A DNA stretch of 64,000 nt from Gp6-AA40 sp035293405 (GCA_035293405.1 DATDOE010000003.1:1-64000); one strand, 5' to 3'; shown: positions 8,173 through 21,312, numbered from the stretch's first letter. A program made the numbers and translations. Notes: generated by a model not told the origin, from the sequence alone.

Positions 8173-10791
8173 ATGGCCCGCCCACCTTTCTACGAGCGTC
8201 TCTTTCGTGCCCTGCTCCGGTTGTTTCCCTCGGAGTTCCGTGGCGACTTCGGCGAGGACATGACCGCCGATTTCCGCGATCAGCGGCTGGAGATTGACGG
8301 CAAGCCGCGAGAGGTGCGCAGGCTGTGGATCCGGACGGCCATGGACCTGTTGCGCCGAGCGCCACGCGAGCATCTCGACGTGGTGTGGCGTGATGTCGTC
8401 TATGCGCTGAGAGTCCTGCGCAGGCATCCGGCGGCCACCGCCACCGCCGTCCTGAGCCTGGCGATCGGCATCGGGTTGAACTCGGCCATCTACAGCGTCG
8501 TCGGCGGTGTCCTGTGGCGCAGCCTGCCATTTACCGAAAGCGATCGCCTCGTCATCGTGGGCGGAGTCGGGGCGTCCAACAGGCAGCCTGATCTCATGCT
8601 GTCCGCAGCGTTTCTCGATCTGCAACGCCGGACACGAACCCTCGACCCCGTCGCGGGCGCGGCCACCCAGGTCGTCACTGTAGTCGACCCGGGTGAACCC
8701 GCACAGATTGGATGCGTGGCCGTCACTCAGAGATTCTTCGACGTCCTGGGCGTCAGACCGGCTCTTGGCCGCGGGTTCACGCAGGCGCACTACGACGCGG
8801 CACTCGCGCACCGAGCCAGCGCGAACCCGGACGGTCCCCGTCCAACGCCGCCAGTCATCATCCTCAGCGATGGCTTGTGGCGGCGTCGACTCAGTAGCGA
8901 CCCCGATATCGTCGGCACGCAGATACGAGTCGCTGGCGGCGAACGCGTCGACATCGTCGGCGTCATGGGTCCGGAGTTGGAGGCGCTGGGCGCGGCGATG
9001 CCCGGGCAATGCTGGTTCCCGGAAGTGCCCGACCCGGCCGTGGGAGCGTGGAGGCCTTTCATTGTCATCGGCCGCCTCGCTGAGGGTCGGTCCATCCGCG
9101 AAGCCAACGCCGAATTGGCCGTGATTGGTGTGAATCTCGACGGGAGTCGCTTACCGAGAGAGCCGCAGACGCTTCAAGCGCTGGGGCTGCTCGACGACAT
9201 CGTCGGTCGCGTACGGACGCAACTCATCTTCCTCTTCGGCGCGGTCGTGTGTGTACTGCTCGTGACGTGCGCGAACGTGGTCAACCTGTTTCTGGCACAC
9301 GCGGCGGGCCGTCGTGATGAGCTCGCGACCCGTGTCGCGCTTGGCGCGTCAGGCGTGCGGCTGCTCCGGCAGTCGCTTACAGAGAGCCTCCTCATCGCGC
9401 TGGCCGGGGGCGCGTGCGGCTTCCTGCTCGCCGTCTGGGCCGTGCCCGTGCTCGTGTCGATGGCACCCCCCAACATTCCACGGCTGCGACAGATCGCTGT
9501 GGACTGGTCCACGTTCGGGTTCACGCTGCTCGTCTCTGGTGCCGTGGGCATCTGCTGCGCGCTCCTCGCTTCCCGGCCGACACGACAGGTCCCGAGGACG
9601 GTCTTCGGTCCAGTTCAAGCAGCGACGACGCCTCGAACCACGCGCCTTCGTCATGGCGTGACGGTGTGTGAGATTGCGCTCGCCCTGATGCTCGCGGTGG
9701 CGGCCACGCTCATGGTGCGAACACTACGAGCGTTGAACGCCATCGATCTGGGCTTCGATCCAACTGCTGTCGTCTCCGCCGACTTGAACTCCATCGACAA
9801 CGAGATGCGTGCAGCCCAGGACTTTCAGACGACGATTGTCGAACGCGTGAAGGCGCTTCCAGGCGTGCGGGCCGCGGGGATCGGGCTCGGCCCGCTGCAG
9901 GGCGATATGTTCATCGGCGGCCTCGCCATCCCGGGTGACCCGCGCAATTTCGGATCGGTCCGCGTCGATGCGGTAAGCCCCGGTTATTTCGAAGCGCTCG
10001 GCGCACGGCTGCTGGCCGGCCGGTTCTTCGAGCCTCACGACGCGGTCAGGGACGGCCCCGCCGTCATCCTCGTGAACCAATCGGCGGCCCGGATGTTCTG
10101 GAAGGGATCGGATCCGATCGGCAAGACGGTGGTGATCAGCAAATCACAACGGCCCCAGGTGATCGGCATGATCGCCGACGTTCGTGGTTCGAGCCTCGAG
10201 GAGGAGCCTGGGCCGGCGATCTATCAGTTGAGCAACCAGACGCGCAACTTCTTCGCCGGCAGCATGCTGATCAGGGTGGACGGTGAGCCGCAGGCGCTCG
10301 TGCCGGGGATTCGAGCCGTCATCCGGTCGATGAGCCGCGAGCAGCCCTTCAGGGGCGTCAGTCCGCTCCAGGAACGCATCGACAGCGCGATGGCGCCCCG
10401 GCTCTTCGTACTTCGCCTCATCGGGCTCTTCTCGGTCCTGGGTCTGATCCTCGCCGTCGTTGGCGTGTACGCCGTGCTCGCGGAGTTCGTCAATCAGCGG
10501 GTGCCGGAGATCGGCGTCCGCATGGCCTTTGGCGCCACCGCGTCGGATGTGCTCGCCCTCATCCTCGGACAAGGTTCCAAGCTGGTCGCGATCGGGATCG
10601 CGCTGGGACTCGCCGGCGCCGTGCTGCTGCGCGGCGTCATGAGCACGATGGTGTGGGGGGTTCACACCTTCGATCCGCTCGCCTATCTGACCGCGTGCCT
10701 GCTCCTCCTTGCGGCCACAGTCGCCGCCTGCGCGGTACCTGCCAGACGGGCCTCGCGACTCGATCCGGCTGTCGCCCTTCGCAGCGAGTGA
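8173..10791 (+). CDS. ADOP-family ABC permease (MacB/FtsX type)
   Basis: An 872-residue permease of the acidobacterial duplicated orphan permease (ADOP) type. Residues about 1-70 form the family-specific N-terminal segment (FRALLRLFPSEFRGDFGEDM). The first helix is at about 98-118 (VLSLAIGIGLNSAIYSVV), followed by a MacB-type periplasmic domain. A cluster of FtsX helices occurs at about 350-475, then a second periplasmic domain and a final FtsX helix bundle (about 750-865: LFSVLGLILAVVGVYAVLAEFV, GIALGLAGAVLL, CLLLLAATVAACAVPARRASRLDP). The two half-repeats share the RRDELATRVALGAS / RVPEIGVRMAFGAT pattern. No ATPase gene is adjacent, consistent with 'orphan'. Such permeases are presumed to move lipophilic or peptide cargo or to sense envelope state; substrate unknown. 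Confidence 0.93.
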   Translation: MARPPFYERLFRALLRLFPSEFRGDFGEDMTADFRDQRLEIDGKPREVRRLWIRTAMDLLRRAPREHLDVVWRDVVYALRVLRRHPAATATAVLSLAIGIGLNSAIYSVVGGVLWRSLPFTESDRLVIVGGVGASNRQPDLMLSAAFLDLQRRTRTLDPVAGAATQVVTVVDPGEPAQIGCVAVTQRFFDVLGVRPALGRGFTQAHYDAALAHRASANPDGPRPTPPVIILSDGLWRRRLSSDPDIVGTQIRVAGGERVDIVGVMGPELEALGAAMPGQCWFPEVPDPAVGAWRPFIVIGRLAEGRSIREANAELAVIGVNLDGSRLPREPQTLQALGLLDDIVGRVRTQLIFLFGAVVCVLLVTCANVVNLFLAHAAGRRDELATRVALGASGVRLLRQSLTESLLIALAGGACGFLLAVWAVPVLVSMAPPNIPRLRQIAVDWSTFGFTLLVSGAVGICCALLASRPTRQVPRTVFGPVQAATTPRTTRLRHGVTVCEIALALMLAVAATLMVRTLRALNAIDLGFDPTAVVSADLNSIDNEMRAAQDFQTTIVERVKALPGVRAAGIGLGPLQGDMFIGGLAIPGDPRNFGSVRVDAVSPGYFEALGARLLAGRFFEPHDAVRDGPAVILVNQSAARMFWKGSDPIGKTVVISKSQRPQVIGMIADVRGSSLEEEPGPAIYQLSNQTRNFFAGSMLIRVDGEPQALVPGIRAVIRSMSREQPFRGVSPLQERIDSAMAPRLFVLRLIGLFSVLGLILAVVGVYAVLAEFVNQRVPEIGVRMAFGATASDVLALILGQGSKLVAIGIALGLAGAVLLRGVMSTMVWGVHTFDPLAYLTACLLLLAATVAACAVPARRASRLDPAVALRSE

Positions 10792-10965
10792 ACTCGTCAT
10801 CCCATTGGCAGCGAGGATGGAGCCGCACCTCGTCCTCGTGCTTGCAACAGGGCGCATCACACGCGATTGGCCTTGTGCTTGTGAAGTGAGCGGCGTAGTG
10901 TACTGACAGCACGTTACTCCGGCTCATCCCTTCTCGGCTGGCCCCGTACTTCCGTACCGCGCAAA

Positions 10966-11124
10966 ATGATCTTCATCTGGATCGCAATCGGTGTTGCCGT
11001 CACCGGAGTCCTGATCGCCAGCGTGTGGTCACGGGTTCGAGCCCGCAACGAGCCGTCTCTCGGCGTCGTCAGCCACGGGTGGCTGAACGAACAGAAGAAC
11101 GGCCGGGGCGATTCCCAGCGGTGA
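10966..11124 (+). CDS. Small single-pass membrane protein (52 aa)
   Basis: An ORF of 53 codons: N-terminal helix at residues 2-20 (IFIWIAIGVAVTGVLIASV), then a basic stretch (WSRVRARNEP) and a polar tail containing NEQKNGRGDSQR. It ends 8 bp before the transglutaminase-like gene at 11133, whose Shine-Dalgarno (GATGAAGG) lies in the gap, so co-translation is likely. Nothing in sequence names a function. The position and the Gln/Lys/Asn-rich tail make it a candidate accessory or target peptide of the adjacent system, but that is speculation. It could also be a chance frame. Confidence 0.5.
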   Translation: MIFIWIAIGVAVTGVLIASVWSRVRARNEPSLGVVSHGWLNEQKNGRGDSQR

Positions 11125-11132
11125 GATGAAGG

Positions 11133-11996
11133 ATGCAGATCCAGGTTGGCTACGAGCTGGTCTATGACTGCCCGCAACCGACGCCGATGGTGTTGATGCT
11201 GAACATTCATCACACTCGCGCCGCCGACATCATCGTTCCGGATCGGATGACTGCGGAACCGCTCATCCCCATGACGTCCCACCGGGATGGCTTCGGCAAC
11301 TGGTGCACCCGCATCGTTGCCCCGGCGGGCCGGCTGCGGCTCTCCACCACTGCGCGGCTGCACGACACTGGCCTGCCGGAGCACCTCGTCGCCTCGGAGT
11401 ATCAGCACGCGGTCGAGGATCTTCCCGAGGAGTCGCTCGTCTTCCTGCTCGGAAGCCGCTACTGCGAAACCGATCGACTGACCGTCGCCGCGTGGGATTT
11501 GTTCGGACCGACGCCTACCGGCACGCAACGGATCCAGGCCATCTGCGACTACGTCCACCGGCACATCACGTTCAACTATCAGGATGCCCGATCGACGCGA
11601 ACGGCGTGGGAAGCCTTCCAGGAACGCAAGGGCGTGTGCCGCGACTACGCGCATCTGGCGATCGCGTTCTGCCGCTGCATGAACATTCCCGCCCGTTACT
11701 GCACGGGGTATCTCGGTGATATGGGCACGCCGCCGCCGCATGGCCCGATGGACTTTGCCGCCTGGTTCGAGGCCTACATCGGAGGGTGCTGGCAGACGTT
11801 CGACGCGCGGAACAACATCCCGAGAATCGGCCGTGTCCTCATCGCCCGTGGACGCGATGCGACGGATGTGGCCATCAGCAACACGTTCGGCCCCAACACG
11901 CTCACCAGTTTCAGAGTGTGGACCGATGAGGCCACGAACGCGGCAGGCGCCTTAGTCGCGGTCAGCGGGATCGACGACAAGACCCTCGTCCTCTGA
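11133..11996 (+). CDS. Transglutaminase-like protein, His position replaced
   Basis: A 287-residue protein: N-terminal beta domain (bacterial transglutaminase-like N-terminal region, 1-110) and transglutaminase core about 130-230. The catalytic Cys169 is in GVCRDYAHLA and the Asp is in TFDARNN (Asp224). At the position where the two other transglutaminases of this cluster have 'HAW' (His in xHAW), this protein reads DFAAWFEAY, so the canonical His is Ala209. It may be inactive, or belong to a subfamily using another base. It is the only plus-strand member of the cluster and overlaps the next transglutaminase tail-to-tail by 45 bp. Predicted role: cleavage or transfer at an amide bond in a peptide made by the ATP-grasp proteins. 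Confidence 0.85.
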   Translation: MQIQVGYELVYDCPQPTPMVLMLNIHHTRAADIIVPDRMTAEPLIPMTSHRDGFGNWCTRIVAPAGRLRLSTTARLHDTGLPEHLVASEYQHAVEDLPEESLVFLLGSRYCETDRLTVAAWDLFGPTPTGTQRIQAICDYVHRHITFNYQDARSTRTAWEAFQERKGVCRDYAHLAIAFCRCMNIPARYCTGYLGDMGTPPPHGPMDFAAWFEAYIGGCWQTFDARNNIPRIGRVLIARGRDATDVAISNTFGPNTLTSFRVWTDEATNAAGALVAVSGIDDKTLVL

Positions 11997-12887
11997 GCGC
12001 TGCTCTACACGCTCTACACGCAGGACATCCACATTGACGCGCAGCGTGTGGTTGCCCCCGCCGAGAATCACACCGCGAACCGGGCTCACGTCATCGTAGT
12101 CGCGCCCCCAGGCCGTGGTGACGTGCGAGCACGACGGCAGGACGTTGTTCGTGGGGTCGACGTGAATCCAACCAGCGTCCGGACAGTAGACGGCCAGCCA
12201 GGCGTGCGAGGCATCCGCGCCGAGCATCCTCGGCCGACCGGGCGGCGGCACTGTCTCGAGATATCCACTCACGTAGCGCGCTGGCAGCCCGAGCGACCGC
12301 AGGCACGCGATCTCCAATCGTGCGAAGTCCTGACAAACGCCACGGCGGGATTTGAAGACCTGCGCCAGCGACGTGGTGATGGTCGTCGCCTTCGTATCGA
12401 AGGTGAACTCTTCGTTGATACGGCGGGTCAGCTCGAGGACGGCGTCGAGCAGCGGCCGGCCCGCCCGGAACGACGCGCGCGCGTAGGCGACCACGTCGGC
12501 GCCAGGCCGAATCAGGCCCGAATCAAACAGAAACTCCACCGCCTCGAGCGGCAACGCCGCGCGGTCGGCGACGGTCTCCCACGGCGGCGTGGCCAGCGGC
12601 GATGGCACGGTCGTCGGCTCGAGGGCGACGCGGCTCCTGGCGCGCACGGTCAGGCGCTTGTGCGAACCCTGCATGGCGAAGTACGTCACGGCGTTGCCGA
12701 AGTAGTCCGTGTGCCTCGTCATCACCGCGGGCGGCGGCTCGATCTGCAGGTCGTGATGCAGCGGCTGCTGATTCGGTAATCCGCGCGGACTCAATCGCGC
12801 CACATGATGCGACACGGCCACCGACTCGCTGTAGTCGTACTCAGTGGTGTGGACGACGTCGTAGAGCACCGGCAGGCTAGCTGACAC
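11952..12887 (-). CDS. Transglutaminase-like cysteine peptidase-fold protein
   Basis: A 311-residue protein with an N-terminal beta domain (1-105) and a complete transglutaminase triad: Cys185 (RRGVCQDFARLEI), His228 (DASHAWLAVY) and Asp244 (IHVDPTNN). These enzymes hydrolyse or transamidate peptide/isopeptide bonds; no substrate is known for this cluster type. Start GTG 12887 overlaps the end of the ATP-grasp/alpha-E fusion gene by 11 bp, so it is the last gene of the minus-strand operon. Its 3' end overlaps the convergent transglutaminase at 11133-11996. Confidence 0.9.
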   Translation of the reverse strand: MSASLPVLYDVVHTTEYDYSESVAVSHHVARLSPRGLPNQQPLHHDLQIEPPPAVMTRHTDYFGNAVTYFAMQGSHKRLTVRARSRVALEPTTVPSPLATPPWETVADRAALPLEAVEFLFDSGLIRPGADVVAYARASFRAGRPLLDAVLELTRRINEEFTFDTKATTITTSLAQVFKSRRGVCQDFARLEIACLRSLGLPARYVSGYLETVPPPGRPRMLGADASHAWLAVYCPDAGWIHVDPTNNVLPSCSHVTTAWGRDYDDVSPVRGVILGGGNHTLRVNVDVLRVERVEQRSEDEGLVVDPADRD

Positions 12888-15380
12888 GGAGCTCCGCGTG
12901 GCTGAAGTAGTAGTACGTGATCGTCTCCGACAGCGCCCGCAAATCGTCCTCGATCGAGCCGAGCTGCGCGCTCATCTCCGTCTGGCCCTCTTCCTGATGG
13001 AGCACACGCGGATCCACCTGGCTGAGCCGAGCCACTGCCTGCGCGATGAGCCGCTCCTCGCGTGTCGGCGATGGGGCGGCGGGGTCGCGGGGCAATTGTC
13101 GAATGTGCTCAGACAGGGCATCGAGTTGAAACGCGACGGCGCGAGTATTGGTCTCGTCGAGCAGCAGCAGCTCGAGGACCGGGGACAATTGCGGCCGGGC
13201 GAAATAGCGCCGGCGGTAGGTCATCAGGCTGTCGGCGATCTCGAGCAGCGGCTCCAGCACCGCATCGTCCGAGGGGCCCGCTGACAGCACCTTTCGCACG
13301 AGGCCAGTGGCGTTCATCGCCCGTTCCAGGCGGCGGCCCACATCCAGGAAGCGCCAGCCGTGGCCGCGCGTCATGTTCTCCATCTCCATGCCGCTGAAGG
13401 CCGCCAGGTCCGTGATCATGCGGTTCAAGTGGGCCAGAACGTCGTCGAACTGGACGCGACCCTGCCGCAGGCGGAGATCCTGATGCAGTTGATTCAGAAT
13501 CCGCCAGGTATCGATGGACAGCCGATCGCGGACGACGGCCGCAATCCGTCGAAGCTCGGTCAGCGTTTGACGAAGCCCGGCGTGCGGGTTCTCCTTGGAG
13601 ATGAAGGCGAGCATGCTCTCCTCGAGCTCACGCGCAGGCGCGTGCTTGGCGAAACGCTCGGGGAGCATCTTCAGCTCGACCAGCACGTGAAGCAGTGCCG
13701 ACAGTTCGAGTGGGTCGGTGCTGTCCAGATCGGTGAATCGCGCGACGGCGGTACGCAGAAGCCGAATCGCATGCTCGGCCCGTTCGGCGTATCGCCCGAG
13801 CCAGAACAGGCTCTCGGCCACGCGGCTCGGCAGGTCGCTTCCCGCGCGTTCCGCCCGCAGCGGTGATCCCGTCGATGTCAGCAGCGTCACCGAGCTGACC
13901 GGGCCGTCCGACAGCACCCAGGTATCCTTGCTGCCGCCGCCCCGCTGCATCGACACGATCGGCATGTCATGCGTGCCCGATACGCGAGTCAATCCGCCGG
14001 GCATCACCACGTGCGAGTCGCCGACGGCGGCCACGTAGGTTCGGAAGACCACCGGCCGCGGCTCCATCGTTTGACGATGCCAGACCGGCGCGGCCGAGAG
14101 GGCCACCTGCTCCTGCGCAACGAAGTGATCCGGCCGGGCGCGGATCTCGGCGGCGAGGGCCGCCTTCTCACGATCGCCGAGCCGCGTGCCGAAGACCGGC
14201 TCGCGCGCCTCAGTCGGGAACGTCCGTTTCGCGACGAGCTGGTCGAGGTGACCGAGGACGTACTCGCGCTCCCGCGGCTGTCCACACCACCAGGTCGCGA
14301 TCGACGGAAGGATCAGGTCCTCGTCCAGCAGGTGCCGGCACAGCGCCGGCAGGAACGGCATGATCGCGGCCGTCTCGATCACGCCCGAGCCGAGTGCGTT
14401 GGCAATCGTCACGTTGCCGGCGCGTGCGGCCTCGACCAGGCCCGCGACGCCGAGAGATGAGTCGCTGCGCAGCTCGAGCGGATCGCAGAAGCCATCGTCG
14501 AGTCTCCGGAAAATCACGTCCACTGGCTGGAGACCTTCGAGCGTCTTGAGGAAGACCCGTCGATCCCGCACCGTCAGGTCCCCGCCTTCGACCAGCGTGA
14601 AGCCCAGATAGCGCGCCAGGTACGCGTGCTCGAAGTAGGTCTCGTTGTACGGCCCCGGCGTCAGCAGCACGACCCTGGGCTGGTCGTGCGGCCGCGGCGC
14701 CAGCGCCATCAGCGTGTCCCGCTGCGCGCGAAAGAACGACGCCAGCCGGTGCACCTGACAGTCGCGAAACGCTTCCGGCAGGCTGCGCAACAGCACAATC
14801 CGGTTTTCGAGCGCGTACCCGGCCCCCGACGGCGCCTGCGTCCGGTCGGCCAGCACCCACCATTGACCATCGGGCGCGCGCGCCAGGTCCACGCCGTGCA
14901 AGTGCAGGTAGATACCGTGCGGGACGTCGATGCCGTGACACGGCCGCAGGAACGCAGGATTCGAAAACACCAGTGAGGGCGGCAACAGGCCGGCGGCGAG
15001 CACTGTCTGCGGGCCGTACAAGTCGGCGAGGATCAGATTGAGCAGCTTGGTGCGTTGAACGAGCCCCGCCTCGATCCGCGTCCATTCTGCCGGCGAGATG
15101 AGCAGCGGCACCATGTCGAGCTCCCAGGGCCGGTCCACACCCTGCGGGTCGCCGTAGACGTTGTAGGTGACGCCGTTCTCGCGGATGCTTCGCCTGGCGC
15201 TCTCCCAACGAGATGTGAACTCGTGCCGCCCGAGGCCTTCGAGCGATCGCACGAAGCCCTGGCAATGCTCACGCAGGACTCCCGAAGCCGTCATCATCTC
15301 GTCGTACGCACCCTCGAGCGGCTCGTATCCCTCGAAGGGCCGCCACGGTGTTGTCACGGCGGGTTTGTCAGTGAGGGTTT

Positions 15381-15384
<4 letters not shown>
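12877..15384 (-). CDS. Fusion: circularly permuted ATP-grasp + alpha-E protein
   Basis: An 835-residue fusion of the two proteins encoded separately at 18739-21239. Residues about 1-490 are the circularly permuted ATP-grasp (COG2308 type: NVYGDPQGVDRPWELDMVP, RRLDDGFCDPLELR, MPGGLTRVSG, QRGGGSKDTWVLSDG). Residues about 505-835 are the all-helical alpha-E domain (COG2307 type: SRVAESLFWLGRYAERAEHAIRL, RFLDVGRRLERAMNATGL). Compared with the stand-alone ATP-grasp, the glycine-rich ESGGYG loop is replaced by TEAREPVFG, and the HVDLRPY motif by PVVFRTY, so ATP binding may be altered. Known family context predicts amide-bond (peptide) ligation. It overlaps the large transglutaminase gene by 4 bp (ATGA). 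Confidence 0.92.
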
Positions 15385-18713
<3,329 letters not shown>

Positions 18714-18738
18714 GCGGAACGGATTGACTCGTGTCCTT

Positions 18739-19737
18739 TCACACCACGGACTGGACGGCCGCGGCTCGCGCCTTGGCCTTCTTGCGAACGGGAGGCGTTC
18801 CGCGTGCGGCGAAGAACGTCTCGGAGACGCCGTTGCCCACCTGGTTCAACCGGGTTTGCAGGCGATCGAGGTATTCGTGCAGCCCGGTCGTGATGATCGT
18901 CTCGACGCGGGCATAGGCCAGCTCCGAGCAGAGCTCGCCAAGCAGGCGCTCCACAGGGTGCCGGACCATGTCGACGGGCGTCCCCGAAATCGCATGCACC
19001 GATTCCCGGGCGCGGACCAGGCAATAGTTGATGGCGCGCGGAAACTCCCGCTCGAGCAGCAGAAACTCGACGATGCGGTCGGGCGAAATACGCCCGTGAC
19101 TCTTCCGGTACATTTCAAACGCGCTGGCCGAGCGCAGCACGGCGGCCCACTGGATGTCGTCGGACGTCGTGCCGACGTCGGCGGCCGTGGGCAGCAGCAG
19201 GAAGTACTTCACGTCGAGGATGCGTGACGTCTTGTCGGCGCGCTCCAGCATGCGTCCGAGCCGGCAGAAGTTCCAGCTCTCGTTGTGCGTCATCGTCGCG
19301 TCGGTCACGCCGGTGAACAGATGGCCGGCCATCCTGACCGAGGCGAACAGGTCCTGCGGATCGGTCCGGCTTCCCACGGCGGACGAATTCACCATCAGGT
19401 AGAACTCGTTCAGCTGCTCCCACATCTCCGACGAGATGATCTCGCGCACGGAACGGGCGTTCTCGCGCGCGGCGCGCAGGGAGTAGCAAATCGAGTTCAC
19501 GTTCTCCAGATCGAAGGTGAGGAACTGGATGACGTTGCGCTGAGTCGCCGCGCCATAACGCTTGGCGAACGCGGTGGCGTCGCCCGTGGTGTCCACGAGC
19601 GGCTGCCACTGCTGCGCGGACCCGACCGGCAGGTCGAGCATCAGGTTGAGATTCACCTCGATGAACCGCGCCACGTTCTCGGCGCGCTCGACGTAGCGGC
19701 TCATCCAATAGATGGAGTCGGCGACGCGCGCTAGCAT
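18739..19737 (-). CDS. Alpha-E domain protein
   Basis: A 332-residue all-alpha protein of the alpha-E (COG2307) family. Both signature segments are present: the N-terminal ADSIYWMSRYVERAENVAR and the central FCRLGRMLERADKTSRILD. The C-terminus is a Lys/Ala-rich tail (PPVRKKAKARAAAVQ). Family members are always found with circularly permuted ATP-grasp proteins and transglutaminases and are thought to act as a partner or carrier in the same peptide-modifying pathway. Start ATG 19737 overlaps the ATP-grasp stop by 7 bp, indicating translational coupling. Confidence 0.9.
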   Translation of the reverse strand: MLARVADSIYWMSRYVERAENVARFIEVNLNLMLDLPVGSAQQWQPLVDTTGDATAFAKRYGAATQRNVIQFLTFDLENVNSICYSLRAARENARSVREIISSEMWEQLNEFYLMVNSSAVGSRTDPQDLFASVRMAGHLFTGVTDATMTHNESWNFCRLGRMLERADKTSRILDVKYFLLLPTAADVGTTSDDIQWAAVLRSASAFEMYRKSHGRISPDRIVEFLLLEREFPRAINYCLVRARESVHAISGTPVDMVRHPVERLLGELCSELAYARVETIITTGLHEYLDRLQTRLNQVGNGVSETFFAARGTPPVRKKAKARAAAVQSVV

Positions 19738-21239
19738 TGCGATTGCGCTCCGATCGTCGTGCTGTCGGGCACGTCACGCGGCACGGGCGTCTCGCCAGGA
19801 CGCGGATCGTCGGCGAGCACCCAGGTGTCCTTGCTGCCACCGCCCTGCGAAGAGTTCACGACCAGCGACCCCTCCTTCAGCGCCACGCGGGTGAGTCCGC
19901 CGGGCAGCACGAAGATGTCCTTGCCGTACAGGATGTACGGCCGCAGATCCACGTGCCGTCCTTTGATGGCGCCCTCGAGGATCGTCGGCACGCGCGACAG
20001 CGACAACGTCGGTTGCGCGATGTAGTTGCGTGGGCTGGCCTCGATCCGGGCGGCGAACTCCGCGTGCTGGTCGGCGGTCGCGGCCGGGCCCACGAGCATG
20101 CCGTAGCCGCCAGACTCGTTGGCGGCTTTCACCACCAACTCGGGGAGTCGCGCCAGGACGTGCTTCCGATCCTCCTCGTCGGCACAGACGAACGTCGGCA
20201 CGTTCGGGATGATCATCTCTTCGTTCAGGTAGTACTTCACCATCTTCGGCACGTACGCGTACACGACCTTGTCGTCGGCGATGCCGGTGCCCGGCGCGTT
20301 GGCCAGCGCCACGCGCCCAGCGCGGTACACGTCCATCAGCCCAGGCACGCCGAGCACCGAATCCTTGCGGAAGGCCTTCGGATCCAGAAAGTCATCGTCG
20401 AGCCGGCGGTAGATCACGTCCACGCGCTCGAATCCCTTCGTCGTCCGCATCCAGACGAAGCCGTCAGAGACCACGAGGTCGCGCCCCTCGACGAGCTCGA
20501 CGCCCATCTGCTGGGCGAGGAAGGAGTGCTCGAAGTACGCCGAGTTGTGAACCCCCGGCGTCAGGACGACGACGCGGGGCAACTCGACGTCAGACGGGGA
20601 CAGCGCCTCGAGCATGTCGCGGAGCCGGCCCGGATAGTCGTCAACCGGGCGAATCCGCGACGACTCGAAGACCTGCGGAAACGTGCGCTTCATCACGACG
20701 CGATTCTGCAGCACGTAAGACACGCCGGACGGGCAGCGCAGATTGTCCTCGAGCACGTAGATCTGTCCATCGCGATCGCGGACGAGATCGGTTCCGGTGA
20801 TGTGGCACCACACGCCGCCCGGCGGATTCATGCCGGCGCACTGTGCCCGATAGCTGCTGGCGGTCCCGATGATCGACGCGGGAATGACCCCGTCCTTGAG
20901 AATCTGCTGATCGTGGTAGATGTCGTCGATGAACAGATTCAGCGCGCGGATCCGCTGCCTGAGGCCCTGTTCGATCAGGCTCCACTCGGCCGCTCCGACG
21001 ATCCGGGGGACGAGATCAAAGGGAAAGATGCGCTCCGTGCCGGCGCTGTCGCCATACACGTTGAAGGTAATCCCCATGTGCAGGAGCGCACGCTCGGCCG
21101 ACTGCTGCCGGCGCAGCAGCTCACCGTCGGTCATCGCCTGGAGCAGCTGGACGAGGGCTTTGGCGGCGGGTCGAGGCACACAGCCGGCCTCGAACATCTC
21201 GTCGAAGAAGGCGCCGGTCTGATAGTCCTCAAAATTCAT
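19731..21239 (-). CDS. Circularly permuted ATP-grasp protein
   Basis: A 502-residue stand-alone ATP-grasp of the circularly permuted type 2 family (COG2308). Motifs in order: FNVYGDSAGTERIFPFDLVPRI, DNLRCPSGVSYVLQNR, RRLDDDFLDPKAFRKDS, VVKAANESGGYGMLVGP (Gly-rich ATP loop, intact here), HVDLRPYILYG, FVLPGGLTRVALKEG and SQGGGSKDTWVL. The predicted reaction is ATP-dependent amide-bond formation. ATG 21239 is preferred over GTG 21245 because a -35/-10 pair lies just upstream with an 8-nt gap to this ATG. It is the first gene of a five-gene minus-strand operon (ATP-grasp, alpha-E, transglutaminase-DUF2126, ATP-grasp/alpha-E fusion, transglutaminase). Confidence 0.92.
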   Translation of the reverse strand: MNFEDYQTGAFFDEMFEAGCVPRPAAKALVQLLQAMTDGELLRRQQSAERALLHMGITFNVYGDSAGTERIFPFDLVPRIVGAAEWSLIEQGLRQRIRALNLFIDDIYHDQQILKDGVIPASIIGTASSYRAQCAGMNPPGGVWCHITGTDLVRDRDGQIYVLEDNLRCPSGVSYVLQNRVVMKRTFPQVFESSRIRPVDDYPGRLRDMLEALSPSDVELPRVVVLTPGVHNSAYFEHSFLAQQMGVELVEGRDLVVSDGFVWMRTTKGFERVDVIYRRLDDDFLDPKAFRKDSVLGVPGLMDVYRAGRVALANAPGTGIADDKVVYAYVPKMVKYYLNEEMIIPNVPTFVCADEEDRKHVLARLPELVVKAANESGGYGMLVGPAATADQHAEFAARIEASPRNYIAQPTLSLSRVPTILEGAIKGRHVDLRPYILYGKDIFVLPGGLTRVALKEGSLVVNSSQGGGSKDTWVLADDPRPGETPVPRDVPDSTTIGAQSQC

Positions 21240-21247
21240 CCGCACTA

Positions 21248-21276
21248 ATTCTTGTGCGAGATGCGAGAAGTCTCAA
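21248..21276 (-). promoter_or_regulatory. Promoter of the ATP-grasp/alpha-E/transglutaminase operon
   Basis: On the minus strand TTGAGA (21271-21276) is separated by 17 bp from AAGAAT (21248-21253), followed by 8 nt and then ATG 21239. No Shine-Dalgarno lies between, so the transcript would be leaderless or nearly so. Confidence 0.55.
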
Positions 21277-21312
21277 CGGACAAGAATGTGCGTTATACGC
21301 GGGATCAGACGA

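Noticed and set aside
11025..11050. GGTTCGAGCCC resembling a tRNA T-arm
   Set aside because: No acceptor, D or anticodon arm can be drawn around it; it lies within a short ORF.
19737..21248. A 503-codon plus-strand frame nearly matching the ATP-grasp gene in extent
   Set aside because: Complement of the ATP-grasp gene; no recognisable motif, and the minus-strand gene is clear.
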